Shown: piece by piece, positions 7,461 to 14,955 of the stretch
Position numbering within the stretch: position 1 is the stretch's first letter
Layout of the letters: the number at the start of each line of letters is the position of its first letter
From: Competibacteraceae bacterium UBA3908
Lineage (GTDB): Bacteria; Pseudomonadota; Gammaproteobacteria; Competibacterales; Competibacteraceae
Length of the DNA stretch: 25,999 bases
Direction of reading: 5' to 3'
NCBI GenBank assembly: GCA_002391525.1
Contig: DGFE01000030.1
Coordinates: forward strand, 1-25,999
Made by a program: the position numbers and the translations under genes
The notes under the pieces: generated by a model
What the model was told of the DNA's origin: nothing
The model's database searches: none
Seen by the model: the letters and a program-made list of their open reading frames with translations, nothing else

Positions 7461-8358
7461 CGAGGGCGGCGAGGGGTCGTTCGATCTGGACCGGAAGCTG
7501 TTGCGGCGCCATTTCGAGCGGGCGGCGGCCCGCTACGACGAGGCCGCGTTCGTGCAGCGCGAAATCGGTGGCCGGCTGCTGGAGCGCCTGGACCTGATCA
7601 GGCTCCAGCCGGAGACGGTCGTCGACGTCGGCTGCGGCACCGGGCTGATCACGGCGGCGCTGCTCAGGAAATATCGCAAGGCGCGGGTGATCGGGTTGGA
7701 ACGGGCCCCGGCCATGGTGGCGAAAGCCCGCAAGCGGGCGCCCTGGCTGCGCACCCTGCACGGCGTGGTGGGCGAACCGGAAGCGCTGCCGTTCGCCACC
7801 GCCAGTTGCGACCTGATCTTCTCCAACCTGTGCCTGCAATGGTCGCTGGAACTGGACCGGGTGTTCGCCGAATTCCGGCGGGTGCTCAAACCCGGCGGGG
7901 CGCTGTTGTTCAGCACCCTGGGGCCGGATACCCTGCTCGAACTGCGGCGCGGCTGGGCCGCCGCCGACCGCTACAATCACGTCAACGCCTTCTTCGACCT
8001 GCACGACATCGGCGATGCCCTGGCGCGGGCGCGGCTGGCCGAACCGGTGACCGACGTCGAGCGGCTCACCCTCACCTATGCCGAGGTGGATGGGCTGCTG
8101 CGCGACCTCCGGATTCTCGGCGCCCGCAACGTCACCGCCGGTCGTGGTCGCGGCCTGACCGGCAAGGGGCGGCTTCAGGCGTTGCGCACCGCTTACGAGG
8201 CGCTGCGCCACCCCGACGGTTCGTTGCCGGTCACCTGCGAAGTGATCTACGGCCATGCCTGGGGACCGCTCCGGCAGCCATCCCGGCAAGCAGGAGCGGA
8301 CGGCGCGGCGGTTTTTCCGCTGGCGCAACTGCGCCGACGCAACCGGAACGGCGCCTGA
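7453..8358 (+). CDS. bioC: Malonyl-[acyl-carrier protein] O-methyltransferase BioC
   Basis: SAM-dependent methyltransferase that methylates malonyl-ACP so that fatty-acid synthase will elongate it to the pimeloyl chain. The 301-residue protein starts with a BioC-like helix region (RRHFERAAARYDEAAFVQREIG). SAM motif I follows as VVDVGCGTG at about residues 56-64, then the acidic LERAPAM, the DLIFSNLCLQW segment and the LKPGGALLFSTLGPDTL post-motif typical of BioC. The ATG at 7453 is chosen over an upstream in-frame start at 7396 because similarity begins right after it and it overlaps the end of bioH by 8 bp. No bioD or other biotin gene follows; a 141-bp gap leads to the DUF2244 gene. Confidence 0.95.
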   Translation: MRDEGGEGSFDLDRKLLRRHFERAAARYDEAAFVQREIGGRLLERLDLIRLQPETVVDVGCGTGLITAALLRKYRKARVIGLERAPAMVAKARKRAPWLRTLHGVVGEPEALPFATASCDLIFSNLCLQWSLELDRVFAEFRRVLKPGGALLFSTLGPDTLLELRRGWAAADRYNHVNAFFDLHDIGDALARARLAEPVTDVERLTLTYAEVDGLLRDLRILGARNVTAGRGRGLTGKGRLQALRTAYEALRHPDGSLPVTCEVIYGHAWGPLRQPSRQAGADGAAVFPLAQLRRRNRNGA

Positions 8359-8434
8359 ACCCGTGGTCCCGCTTTTTTCCGCCCGGTTTTGTGGGAAATC
8401 TGGCCCAATAAATCCTTAGTTATGCGAAAGGGTA

Positions 8435-8470
8435 TTGACAAGATTCGCGTATCCCGTTACTTGTTAATTG
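8435..8470 (+). promoter_or_regulatory. Possible promoter region ahead of the DUF2244-cox block
   Basis: The 141-bp gap after bioC turns AT-rich and holds a perfect TTGACA (8435-8440). No good -10 hexamer stands 16-18 bp away (candidates around 8456-8463 match poorly), so only the -35 element is supported. It is the best candidate site for starting the DUF2244/cox transcript, since the 100-bp gap before coxB has no visible promoter. Confidence 0.25.
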
Positions 8471-8499
8471 GATAGAACAAAGCGGGGAGTTCCCAGGCA

Positions 8500-8982
8500 A
8501 TGGTGGCGGTTGAATGCGGTTTGGCCGAGTGCCAGCACTGTTTTGTGCTACGCCCTAATCGGTCGCTGTCCTGGCGGCAGAATCAGCTGGTGTTCGCGAG
8601 CTTTTGCGTCGTGACGCTGCTTGTCGTGCTGCCGCTGGTGGCGATGGGTTTCTGGCTGGTGTTGCCCTTCGCCGGTCTCGAACTGTTCGCGGTGGGGGCG
8701 GCTTTGTACGCGGTGACCTGCCGCTGCCACGAATGTGAGGTAATTTGCATCGCGGCGGATACGATCCGTATCGAGCAGGGTCGGCGCTACCCACGGCGGC
8801 ACTGGATTTTGGCGCGGCCCTGGGCGCGGGTGGTGCTGGAAGGCTGCCCCCGGCGCTGGTATCCCAGCCGGCTGTTGATCCGCACCCACGGTCGGGCGGT
8901 GGAAGTCGGGCGATTTCTTCCCGAGGACGAGCGCCAGCGGCTGGCCCGGCAGTTGACCGGTCACCTTGGCGCCGTTTCCTGA
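8500..8982 (+). CDS. DUF2244 family membrane protein
   Basis: A 160-residue protein with two closely spaced hydrophobic helices, about residues 29-49 (NQLVFASFCVVTLLVVLPLVA region) and 53-70 (LVLPFAGLELFAVGAAL). A soluble C-terminal half follows, rich in Arg and Trp (RIEQGRRYPRRHWILARPWARVVL, SRLLIRTHGRAVEVGRFL). This plan is that of DUF2244, a family commonly found directly upstream of cytochrome c oxidase genes in proteobacteria; its function is not established. The N-terminal half contains several Cys residues (C6, C11, C74, C76, C79 and C82 region), which could bind a metal, but this is speculative. It precedes coxB by 100 bp on the same strand. Confidence 0.8.
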   Translation: MVAVECGLAECQHCFVLRPNRSLSWRQNQLVFASFCVVTLLVVLPLVAMGFWLVLPFAGLELFAVGAALYAVTCRCHECEVICIAADTIRIEQGRRYPRRHWILARPWARVVLEGCPRRWYPSRLLIRTHGRAVEVGRFLPEDERQRLARQLTGHLGAVS

Positions 8983-9082
8983 GGTTCTATCGTTAAGAGC
9001 CGGAGTTCAATCCGGTCGTCGCTTTTCGCCGCCGTCATCGGGAACCGAACCGGGCGCGGCGTACAACCAGGAGAGGAGGATT

Positions 9083-9916
9083 ATGGCTACCAATCGCATC
9101 GCGCGGGCGGGCGGCATGGCGCTGGGGGGTGTACTGCTGGCGTGGGGCGCCGCCGCGCGCGCCGACTTCGCCTTGAACATGACGCCGGGCGTCACCGCCA
9201 TCAGCCGGGAGGTCTACGATCTGCACATGCTGATCTTCTGGATTTGCGTGGCCATCGGCTGCGTGGTGTTCGGGGTGATGTTCTGGTCGATCTACCATCA
9301 CCGCAAATCGCGCGGGGCGGTGCCGGCCCAGTTTCACGAAAGCACGGTGGTCGAGATCGTTTGGACCGTGGTCCCGATGCTGATTCTGATCAGCATGGCG
9401 GTGCCGGCCACCAAGACCCTGGTGCGCATGGCCGACGCCAGCGAGGCCGAGTTGACCATCAAGGTGACCGGTTATCAGTGGCGCTGGCGCTACGATTATC
9501 TGAACGAGGGCATCGGCTTTTACAGCACGCTGTCCACGCCGCAGGCGCAAATCAACGCCGCCGCCGCCAAGGACGAGCACTATCTGCTGGCGGTGGACCA
9601 GCCCCTGGTGGTGCCCGTCGGCAAGAAGATCCGCATCCTGACCACCGCCGCCGATGTCATCCATTCCTGGTGGGTGCCGGCGCTGGGCTGGAAACGCGAC
9701 GCCATTCCCGGCTTCATCAACGAAAGCTGGACGCTCATCGAACAGCCCGGCGTCTATCGCGGCCAGTGCGCCGAACTCTGTGGCAAGGATCACGGTTTCA
9801 TGCCCGTGGTCGTCGAAGCCCTGCCCGAGGCCGAGTATCGGCAATGGCTGGCGAAGATGCGCGAAAAGAACGGCCAGAAGACGGCCCAGACCACCAGTGG
9901 AGTCAAGACCCTATGA
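9083..9916 (+). CDS. coxB: Cytochrome c oxidase subunit II (aa3-type)
   Basis: Accepts electrons from cytochrome c at the binuclear CuA centre and passes them to subunit I. The 277-residue precursor begins with a signal peptide likely cleaved after AAARA (residue 27). Two transmembrane helices follow (about 48-70 and 92-112), then a periplasmic cupredoxin domain. CuA ligands are complete: His194 (DVIHSWW), Cys229, Glu231, Cys233, His237 and Met240 in GQCAELCGKDHGFM. The aromatic electron-entry stretch GYQWRWRY is at 130-137. There is no fused cytochrome c domain. The start at 9083 is fixed by a strong GGAGAGGAGG Shine-Dalgarno (9070-9079) and the signal peptide. It overlaps coxA by 4 bp (ATGA). 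Confidence 0.97.
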   Translation: MATNRIARAGGMALGGVLLAWGAAARADFALNMTPGVTAISREVYDLHMLIFWICVAIGCVVFGVMFWSIYHHRKSRGAVPAQFHESTVVEIVWTVVPMLILISMAVPATKTLVRMADASEAELTIKVTGYQWRWRYDYLNEGIGFYSTLSTPQAQINAAAAKDEHYLLAVDQPLVVPVGKKIRILTTAADVIHSWWVPALGWKRDAIPGFINESWTLIEQPGVYRGQCAELCGKDHGFMPVVVEALPEAEYRQWLAKMREKNGQKTAQTTSGVKTL

Positions 9917-11496
9917 GCACGGTATCTTCCTCGCACGATTTGGAACACGGGCACGCCGAACCCCCGCGCGGTCTGACCCGGTGGCTGATCACCACCAATC
10001 ACAAGGATATCGGCACCCTGTATCTGCTGTTTTCGCTGACGATGTTCTTCATCGGCGGCGCCATGGCCCTGATCATCCGCGCCGAGTTGTTCCAGCCGGG
10101 CCTGCAGATCGTCGATCCGCACTTCTTCAACCAGATGACCACCATGCATGCGCTGGTGATGATCTTCGGCGCGGTGATGCCGGCGTTCGTCGGGCTGGCC
10201 AACTGGCTGATTCCGATGATGATCGGCGCGCCGGACATGGCCCTGCCGCGCATGAACAACTGGTCGTTCTGGATCATGCCGTTCGCCTTTACCCTGCTGT
10301 TGTCCACGCTGTTCATGCCCGGCGGCGGACCGGCCGGCGGCTGGACCCTTTATCCGCCGCTGGTGTTGCAGACCGGTCAGGCGTTTCCGTTCGTAATCCT
10401 GGCCATACACATGATGGGCGCTTCCTCGATCATGGGCGCGATCAACATCATCGCCACGATTCTCAACCTGCGCGCGCCCGGCATGACCCTGATGAAGATG
10501 CCGCTGTTCGTGTGGACCTGGCTGATCACCGCCTATCTGCTGATCGCGGTGATGCCGGTGCTGGCGGGCGCGGTCACCATGCTGCTGACCGACAAGTTTT
10601 TCGGCACCTCGTTCTTCAACGCCGGCGGCGGCGGCGACCCGGTGATGTTCCAGCACATCTTCTGGTTCTTCGGCCATCCCGAGGTCTACATCATGATCCT
10701 GCCGGCGTTCGGGATCATTTCCATGATCATTCCGACCTTCGCCCGCAAGCCGCTGTTCGGCTACGCTTCGATGGTCTATGCCACCGCCTCCATCGCTTTC
10801 CTGTCGTTCATCGTCTGGGCGCATCACATGTTCACGGTGGGGATGCCGCTGGCGGGCGAGTTGTTCTTCATGTACGCGACCATGCTGATCGCGGTGCCGA
10901 CCGGGGTGAAGGTGTTCAACTGGGTCTCGACCATGTGGCGCGGCGCGATGACCTTCGAGACGCCGATGCTGTTCGCCATCGCCTTCGTGATCCTGTTCAC
11001 CATCGGCGGCTTCTCCGGGCTGATGCTGGCCATCGCGCCGGCTGATTTCCAGTATCACGACACCTATTTCGTGGTGGCGCACTTCCACTACGTGCTGGTG
11101 CCGGGTGCGGTGTTCTCGATCATGGCCGCCGCCTATTACTGGCTGCCGAAGTGGACCGGCCACATGTACGACGAGAAGCTGGGCAAGCTGCATTTCTGGC
11201 TGTCGGTGATCGGAGTCAACGTGCTGTTCTTCCCACAGCACTTCCTGGGCCTGGCCGGCATGCCGCGCCGCATCCCCGATTACGCCCTGCAGTTCACCGA
11301 GTTCAACATGATCTCGACTGTCGGCGCGTTCCTGTTCGGCTTTTCACAGCTGCTGTTCGCGTACAACGTCATCCAGACCATCCGTGGCGGCGCGAAGGCG
11401 ACGGACCAGGTGTGGGAAGGAGCGCACGGGCTGGAATGGACCCTGAGCTCGCCGCCGCCGTATCACACCTTCACCACGGCGCCCGAAGTGAAATGA
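9913..11496 (+). CDS. coxA: Cytochrome c oxidase subunit I (aa3-type)
   Basis: Catalytic subunit of the proton-pumping terminal oxidase in the inner membrane. The 527-residue protein has the twelve-helix plan. Heme a ligands are His79 (TTMHALVM) and His392 (HFHYVLVPG). CuB ligands are His255 and His304-His305. His390 is the heme a3 ligand. The cross-linked Tyr259 lies in GHPEVY, with Glu257 (family A1 signature of the D pathway). The K-pathway Lys333 is in PTGVKVFNW. It begins at an ATG that overlaps the coxB stop, and its stop overlaps the start of a 54-codon gene. Length and all key residues are normal. Confidence 0.98.
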   Translation: MSTVSSSHDLEHGHAEPPRGLTRWLITTNHKDIGTLYLLFSLTMFFIGGAMALIIRAELFQPGLQIVDPHFFNQMTTMHALVMIFGAVMPAFVGLANWLIPMMIGAPDMALPRMNNWSFWIMPFAFTLLLSTLFMPGGGPAGGWTLYPPLVLQTGQAFPFVILAIHMMGASSIMGAINIIATILNLRAPGMTLMKMPLFVWTWLITAYLLIAVMPVLAGAVTMLLTDKFFGTSFFNAGGGGDPVMFQHIFWFFGHPEVYIMILPAFGIISMIIPTFARKPLFGYASMVYATASIAFLSFIVWAHHMFTVGMPLAGELFFMYATMLIAVPTGVKVFNWVSTMWRGAMTFETPMLFAIAFVILFTIGGFSGLMLAIAPADFQYHDTYFVVAHFHYVLVPGAVFSIMAAAYYWLPKWTGHMYDEKLGKLHFWLSVIGVNVLFFPQHFLGLAGMPRRIPDYALQFTEFNMISTVGAFLFGFSQLLFAYNVIQTIRGGAKATDQVWEGAHGLEWTLSSPPPYHTFTTAPEVK

Positions 11497-11657
11497 CGGT
11501 CGGGCGGTCGAGCAAAGTGGCGATGGCGGGCCAGCCGCCAAGTGGCGAACCCGCCAGCCGGGAGCGCGCCACGCGGGCGCGCCGAACCGTGCTGGTGCTG
11601 GCCGCCCTGGCGGGCCTGTTCTACTTCGGCTTCATTTTGATGATGGTGTGGCGATGA
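11493..11657 (+). CDS. Small single-helix membrane protein, cytochrome oxidase small assembly protein-like
   Basis: A 54-codon frame that begins within the coxA stop (ATGA overlap at 11493-11496) and ends within the ctaG start (ATGA at 11654-11657). This double overlap is strong evidence that it is translated. The product has an Arg-rich N-terminus (RERATRARR, about residues 23-31) and one hydrophobic helix (VLVLAALAGLFYFGFILMMV, about 33-52), giving an N-in orientation by the positive-inside rule. Its size, place and RRTVLVLAALAGLFYFGF pattern resemble the small assembly protein seen between coxA and ctaG in betaproteobacteria. The function is inferred from position. Confidence 0.75.
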   Translation: MTVGRSSKVAMAGQPPSGEPASRERATRARRTVLVLAALAGLFYFGFILMMVWR

Positions 11658-12217
11658 CGACGCAAGCGGATGTTCGTGAACCGGCTTCGCCGGCGGCCGC
11701 CAATCGGCGGCTGGTGCGGCGCCTGTCGATGGGGGTGGCGGCGATGTTCGCCTTCGGTTTCGCGATGGCGCCGCTCTACGACGTGTTGTGCCAGGTGACG
11801 GGGTTGAACGGAAAGACCGGCGGTCGGGTCGCGGCGGCGCAACCGGTCGCCGTGGACGCGGCGCGCACGGTGACGGTGGAGTTCGTCGCCAGCCTGAACG
11901 CGGGCGCGCCGTGGGAATTCGCGCCGCAAGTGACCCGGCTGCAGGTGCATCCCGGTCAGTTCTACCAAACCCATTTCCTGGCCCGGAACCTGACCGGCCA
12001 ACCGCTGACGGGGCAGGCGGTGCCCAGCGTCGCGCCGGGACCGGCGGCGCGGCATTTCCAGAAAATCGAGTGTTTCTGCTTCACCCGCCAGTTGTTCCAG
12101 CCGGGGGAGGGGCGGGAGATGCCGGTCACGTTCCGCATCGATCCGGAGTTGCCGCCCGAGGTGCGCACCGTGACCTTGTCCTATACTTTTTTCAAGCTCG
12201 ACGACGCGGGCGGCTGA
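11654..12217 (+). CDS. ctaG: Cytochrome c oxidase assembly protein CtaG (Cox11 family)
   Basis: Delivers copper to the CuB site of subunit I. The 187-residue protein has one N-terminal transmembrane helix (about residues 25-42) and a periplasmic beta domain. The family motifs are present: APLYDVLCQVTGLNGKT with Cys46, and the copper-binding CFC pair Cys130/Cys132 in KIECFCFTRQ, followed by MPVTFRIDPELP and VTLSYTFF. The ATG at 11654 overlaps the preceding small gene's stop. A GTG two codons upstream (11648) is also in frame and cannot be excluded. The next gene, coxC, starts 51 bp later. Confidence 0.96.
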   Translation: MTTQADVREPASPAAANRRLVRRLSMGVAAMFAFGFAMAPLYDVLCQVTGLNGKTGGRVAAAQPVAVDAARTVTVEFVASLNAGAPWEFAPQVTRLQVHPGQFYQTHFLARNLTGQPLTGQAVPSVAPGPAARHFQKIECFCFTRQLFQPGEGREMPVTFRIDPELPPEVRTVTLSYTFFKLDDAGG

Positions 12218-12268
12218 AATCGCGCCGTCGTCGGCCATAACGAGTGACCGCCACAGGGGGATACACCA

Positions 12269-13144
12269 ATGACGCAAGCACAGGCGCATGCGCCGGACCA
12301 TTATTACGTGCCGCACCACAGCTACTGGCCGATCATCGCCTCAGTCAGCCTGTTCACGCTGATGCTGGGTGGGGCCACGCTGCTGAATGGCGGCGGCAAT
12401 ACGCTGCTGCTGGTTGGGTTGACGCTGATCCTGATCACCATGTTCGGCTGGTTCGGCACGGTGATCCGCGAAAGCGAAAAGGGTCTCTACAGTGATCAGA
12501 TGGATCGCTCGTTCCGCTGGGGCATGGGCTGGTTCATCTTTTCCGAGGTGATGTTCTTCGCGGCGTTTTTCGGTGCACTGTTTTATGCCCGCGCGTATTC
12601 TGTGCCGTGGCTGGGCGGGGAAACCGAGCACGGCGCGCTGACCCAAAGCCTGCTCTGGCCCCAATACGAAGCCGCCTGGCCCACCAACGGGCCGGAGAAG
12701 ATCGGCGGCTTTTTCGCGCCGATGCATCCCTGGAGTCTGCCCGCCATCAACACGCTGATCCTGCTCAGCAGCGGCGTGACCATCACCTGGGCGCATTGGG
12801 GTCTGATCCAGGAAAATCGCCCGCAATTGTTGAAGGGACTGGCAGCGACGGTCGCGTTGGGCTTCCTGTTCCTGAGCTTGCAGGCTTACGAGTACCTGCA
12901 TGCCTATCAGGAGCTGCACCTGACCCTGGGCAGCGGCATTTACGGTTCCACCTTCTTCATGTTGACCGGCTTTCACGGTCTGCACGTGACCATCGGCGCC
13001 ATCATCCTGACCGTGATCCTGATGCGCAGCCTGGCCGGCCATTTCACGCCGCAGCGGCATTTCGCCTTCGAGGCGGCGGCGTGGTACTGGCACTTCGTGG
13101 ACGTGGTTTGGCTGGGGTTGTTCGTCTTCGTTTACTGGTTGTGA
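12269..13144 (+). CDS. coxC: Cytochrome c oxidase subunit III
   Basis: Non-catalytic membrane subunit that stabilises the aa3 oxidase and supports proton uptake. The 291-residue protein has the seven-helix pattern. Family signatures include HSYWPIIASVSLF near the N-terminus, WGMGWFIFSEVMFFAAFFGALFY with the conserved Glu, LLLSSGVTITWAHW, and the C-terminal FHGLHVTIGAIIL followed by FEAAAWYWHFVDVVWLGLF, the hallmark of subunit III. A GGGGG-type Shine-Dalgarno precedes the start. It ends 16 bp before the stop of a convergent gene. Confidence 0.97.
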   Translation: MTQAQAHAPDHYYVPHHSYWPIIASVSLFTLMLGGATLLNGGGNTLLLVGLTLILITMFGWFGTVIRESEKGLYSDQMDRSFRWGMGWFIFSEVMFFAAFFGALFYARAYSVPWLGGETEHGALTQSLLWPQYEAAWPTNGPEKIGGFFAPMHPWSLPAINTLILLSSGVTITWAHWGLIQENRPQLLKGLAATVALGFLFLSLQAYEYLHAYQELHLTLGSGIYGSTFFMLTGFHGLHVTIGAIILTVILMRSLAGHFTPQRHFAFEAAAWYWHFVDVVWLGLFVFVYWL

Positions 13145-13160
13145 GCGAGCGGCGGCGCGC

Positions 13161-13364
13161 TCAAAGGCCGTGTGGTTTGATCAGGCCGACGGCGTAGGCC
13201 AGCAGCAGCAGCAGGAACAAACCCACCGACAGCGCCACGCGCACGGTCAGGGCCTTGACCGCGCGTGGACTGCGGCTCTGGTCGTGAATCAGGAAAAACA
13301 ACCCGGAACCCAGGCTGGCCAGGATGAGCAGCAACACGAAAACGACGGCGGCTTTGAACAGCAT
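13161..13364 (-). CDS. Twin transmembrane protein (DUF2909)
   Basis: A 67-residue protein consisting of two hydrophobic helices (about residues 4-26, FKAAVVFVLLLILASLGSGLFFLI, and 45-62, VALSVGLFLLLLLAYAVG). They are joined by a charged loop HDQSRSPRAVKALTVR. This is the DUF2909 pattern (SLGSGLFFL, then S-R-VKALT-R-LS). The gene is antisense to its neighbours and lies between coxC and the SURF1 gene, the usual place for this family in gammaproteobacterial cox clusters. It converges with coxC over a 16-bp gap. Function is unknown; a link to oxidase assembly is inferred from position only. Confidence 0.88.
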   Translation of the reverse strand: MLFKAAVVFVLLLILASLGSGLFFLIHDQSRSPRAVKALTVRVALSVGLFLLLLLAYAVGLIKPHGL

Positions 13365-13426
13365 GGGCGGATTCCGGTGGCTGAGATGAAGGTTTCAGCC
13401 GTGAGTATACCCCAGACGGTCCGACG

Positions 13427-14218
13427 ATGAGGGTGCGAGTGCCGGGCGGATGGAAGCGGGGATCGGGATTGCGGTTTGGAAGCTGGGCGTTTCGTCCCGG
13501 CTGGGTGGCCACCGGCGCCTTGTTGCTGATCATGCCGTTGCTGCTGGGGCTGGGGTGCTGGCAATTGGATCGGGCGCGACAAAAGGCGGAATTCCAAACC
13601 GCGTTCGCCGGGCGGCTCGAACAGCCGCCGGTACCGCTGACCGAACTCGACCCGGTTGAACTTGCCGACCGTTATCGCCGGGTGGTGGCCAGCGGTCGTT
13701 ACGACAGCCGGCATCAGCTGTTGCTCGACAACCAGGTGCGCGATGGCCAGCCGGGCTATCATGTCCTGACCCCGCTGCGGCTGGACGCGGGCGGCGCGAT
13801 TTTGGTCAACCGGGGTTGGGTTCCGCTGGGCGAGTCGCGCCAGGTGTTGCCGGACGTGGCGGCGCCGGTGGAGGCCATGACCGTGAGCGGCTGGCTGGCG
13901 CAGCCGGCCCAGCCGGGGTTGCGGCTGGGCGATGCCGCCGGGACCGGCGCGAACTGGCCGCGCGTGGTACCTTATGTGGATTACGAGCGGCTGAGCGCGA
14001 TCCTCGGCCAACCGCTGCGGCCCGCGCTGATTTTGCTGGAACCGGGCGCGCCGGCGGGTTACTGGCGTGACTGGGAACCCCGGTTCGGCGGTTTCGGGCC
14101 GGAACGGCATCGGGGTTACGCCGTCCAGTGGTTCGCGCTGGCGGCGGCGCTGGCGATCCTGTATCTGGCGGCCGGCATTCACCGGGAATCCGGCGGCGCC
14201 GATGCTCGAAAGGAGTAA
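13427..14218 (+). CDS. SURF1 family cytochrome oxidase biogenesis protein
   Basis: Helps insert heme A into the oxidase. The 263-residue protein has the family plan: an N-terminal transmembrane helix (about 30-48, ATGALLLIMPLLLGLGCWQLDRARQK with the conserved GxWQLxRxxxK), a periplasmic domain and a C-terminal helix (about 234-252, YAVQWFALAAALAILYLA). Further signatures are YRRVVASGRYD, LLDNQVRDGQPGYHVLTPL and ILVNRGWVP. It starts 62 bp from the divergent DUF2909 gene; the ribosome site is weak. The same segments match SURF1/Shy1 proteins of other cox operons. Confidence 0.93.
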   Translation: MRVRVPGGWKRGSGLRFGSWAFRPGWVATGALLLIMPLLLGLGCWQLDRARQKAEFQTAFAGRLEQPPVPLTELDPVELADRYRRVVASGRYDSRHQLLLDNQVRDGQPGYHVLTPLRLDAGGAILVNRGWVPLGESRQVLPDVAAPVEAMTVSGWLAQPAQPGLRLGDAAGTGANWPRVVPYVDYERLSAILGQPLRPALILLEPGAPAGYWRDWEPRFGGFGPERHRGYAVQWFALAAALAILYLAAGIHRESGGADARKE

Positions 14219-14322
14219 CGGAGTTCCGCCGCGCGCCTGAACCATTCAACGCGAGAAGGCGTGGGTATGCGGAGCTTGCTTCGCCCGCGCCGGTCCTGGG
14301 CTTGAATCTGCACGAAAACGGC

Positions 14323-14949
14323 ATGAGCACACAGACCCTTCCAGTCGAACGACTGCCGGTATCCGCCCGCTGGCGGCAGCGGCTGATCCTGGTGTTTATC
14401 GTGGCCTGCTTCGCGGTCCCGCTGGCGGCGGCCTGGCTGCTGGTCGGGCGCTGGCAGCCCGACGGTTCCGTCCAGCACGGCGAACTGCTGAACCCGGCCC
14501 GGCCGATCCCGACTCTCCGTTTCGATTCCCCCGCCGGGCAACCGTTGGACGGTATGGCGCTACGGGGGCACTGGGTATTGATTTACGTCGGTTCAGCCAC
14601 GGCGTGCGACGAGCGGTGCCGTACCGCCCTGTACGACATGCGGCAGGTGCGGCTGGCGCTGGGCAAGGACATGGGGCGGGTAAAAACCGTGTTGCTGCAG
14701 GAGGGAAGTCCGGAGCCCGACTTGCGTCGCTGGCTGGCGGACGAACACGCGGCGATGATCGTCGGCGCAGCCGACGCAGCGAGCCGGACCGCGCTGACCG
14801 CGGCGTTCGCCCAACCCGGCGCCGCCGGCGATTGGATCTATCTGCTGGATCCGCTGGGTAACCTGTTGATGCGCTATCCGGTCACGGTGGAGCCGCGCGG
14901 GATGCTCAAGGACCTGCAACGGTTGTTGCGCCTTTCCAAGATCGGCTGA
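14323..14949 (+). CDS. Sco-like (thioredoxin-fold) cytochrome oxidase-associated protein
   Basis: A 208-residue protein with one N-terminal transmembrane helix (about residues 20-41, RLILVFIVACFAVPLAAAWLLV) and a periplasmic thioredoxin-like domain. The active segment is WVLIYVGSATACDERCRTALYDMRQV with a CxxxC pair at Cys95/Cys99, as in Sco copper chaperones. The WIYLLDPLGNLLMRYP strand near residue 171 matches the Sco LIDPxG strand, but the His that supplies the third copper ligand in Sco just before that strand is absent. It may therefore act as a thiol reductase rather than a copper donor. The start at 14323 gives a normal membrane anchor; longer in-frame readings from 14128 only run antecedent sequence of the SURF1 gene. 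It precedes ctaA by 6 bp. Confidence 0.8.
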   Translation: MSTQTLPVERLPVSARWRQRLILVFIVACFAVPLAAAWLLVGRWQPDGSVQHGELLNPARPIPTLRFDSPAGQPLDGMALRGHWVLIYVGSATACDERCRTALYDMRQVRLALGKDMGRVKTVLLQEGSPEPDLRRWLADEHAAMIVGAADAASRTALTAAFAQPGAAGDWIYLLDPLGNLLMRYPVTVEPRGMLKDLQRLLRLSKIG

Positions 14950-14955
14950 ACGCCC

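Noticed and set aside
8359..8410. A terminator after bioC ahead of the T run near 8372-8380
   Set aside because: The only stem pairs coding sequence of bioC with bases about 20 positions before the T run; the geometry does not fit an intrinsic terminator.
9790..11241. A 483-codon minus-strand frame, His/Gln/Arg-rich, opposite coxA
   Set aside because: The His/Gln richness is the antisense reading of coxA membrane-helix codons; coxA is certain. The same applies to the long minus-strand frames at 14593-15936, 15732-16847 and 17101-18633.
13140..13162. A shared terminator between coxC and the convergent DUF2909 gene
   Set aside because: GAGCG and CGCTC can pair, but the stem is short and no T tract lies on either side.
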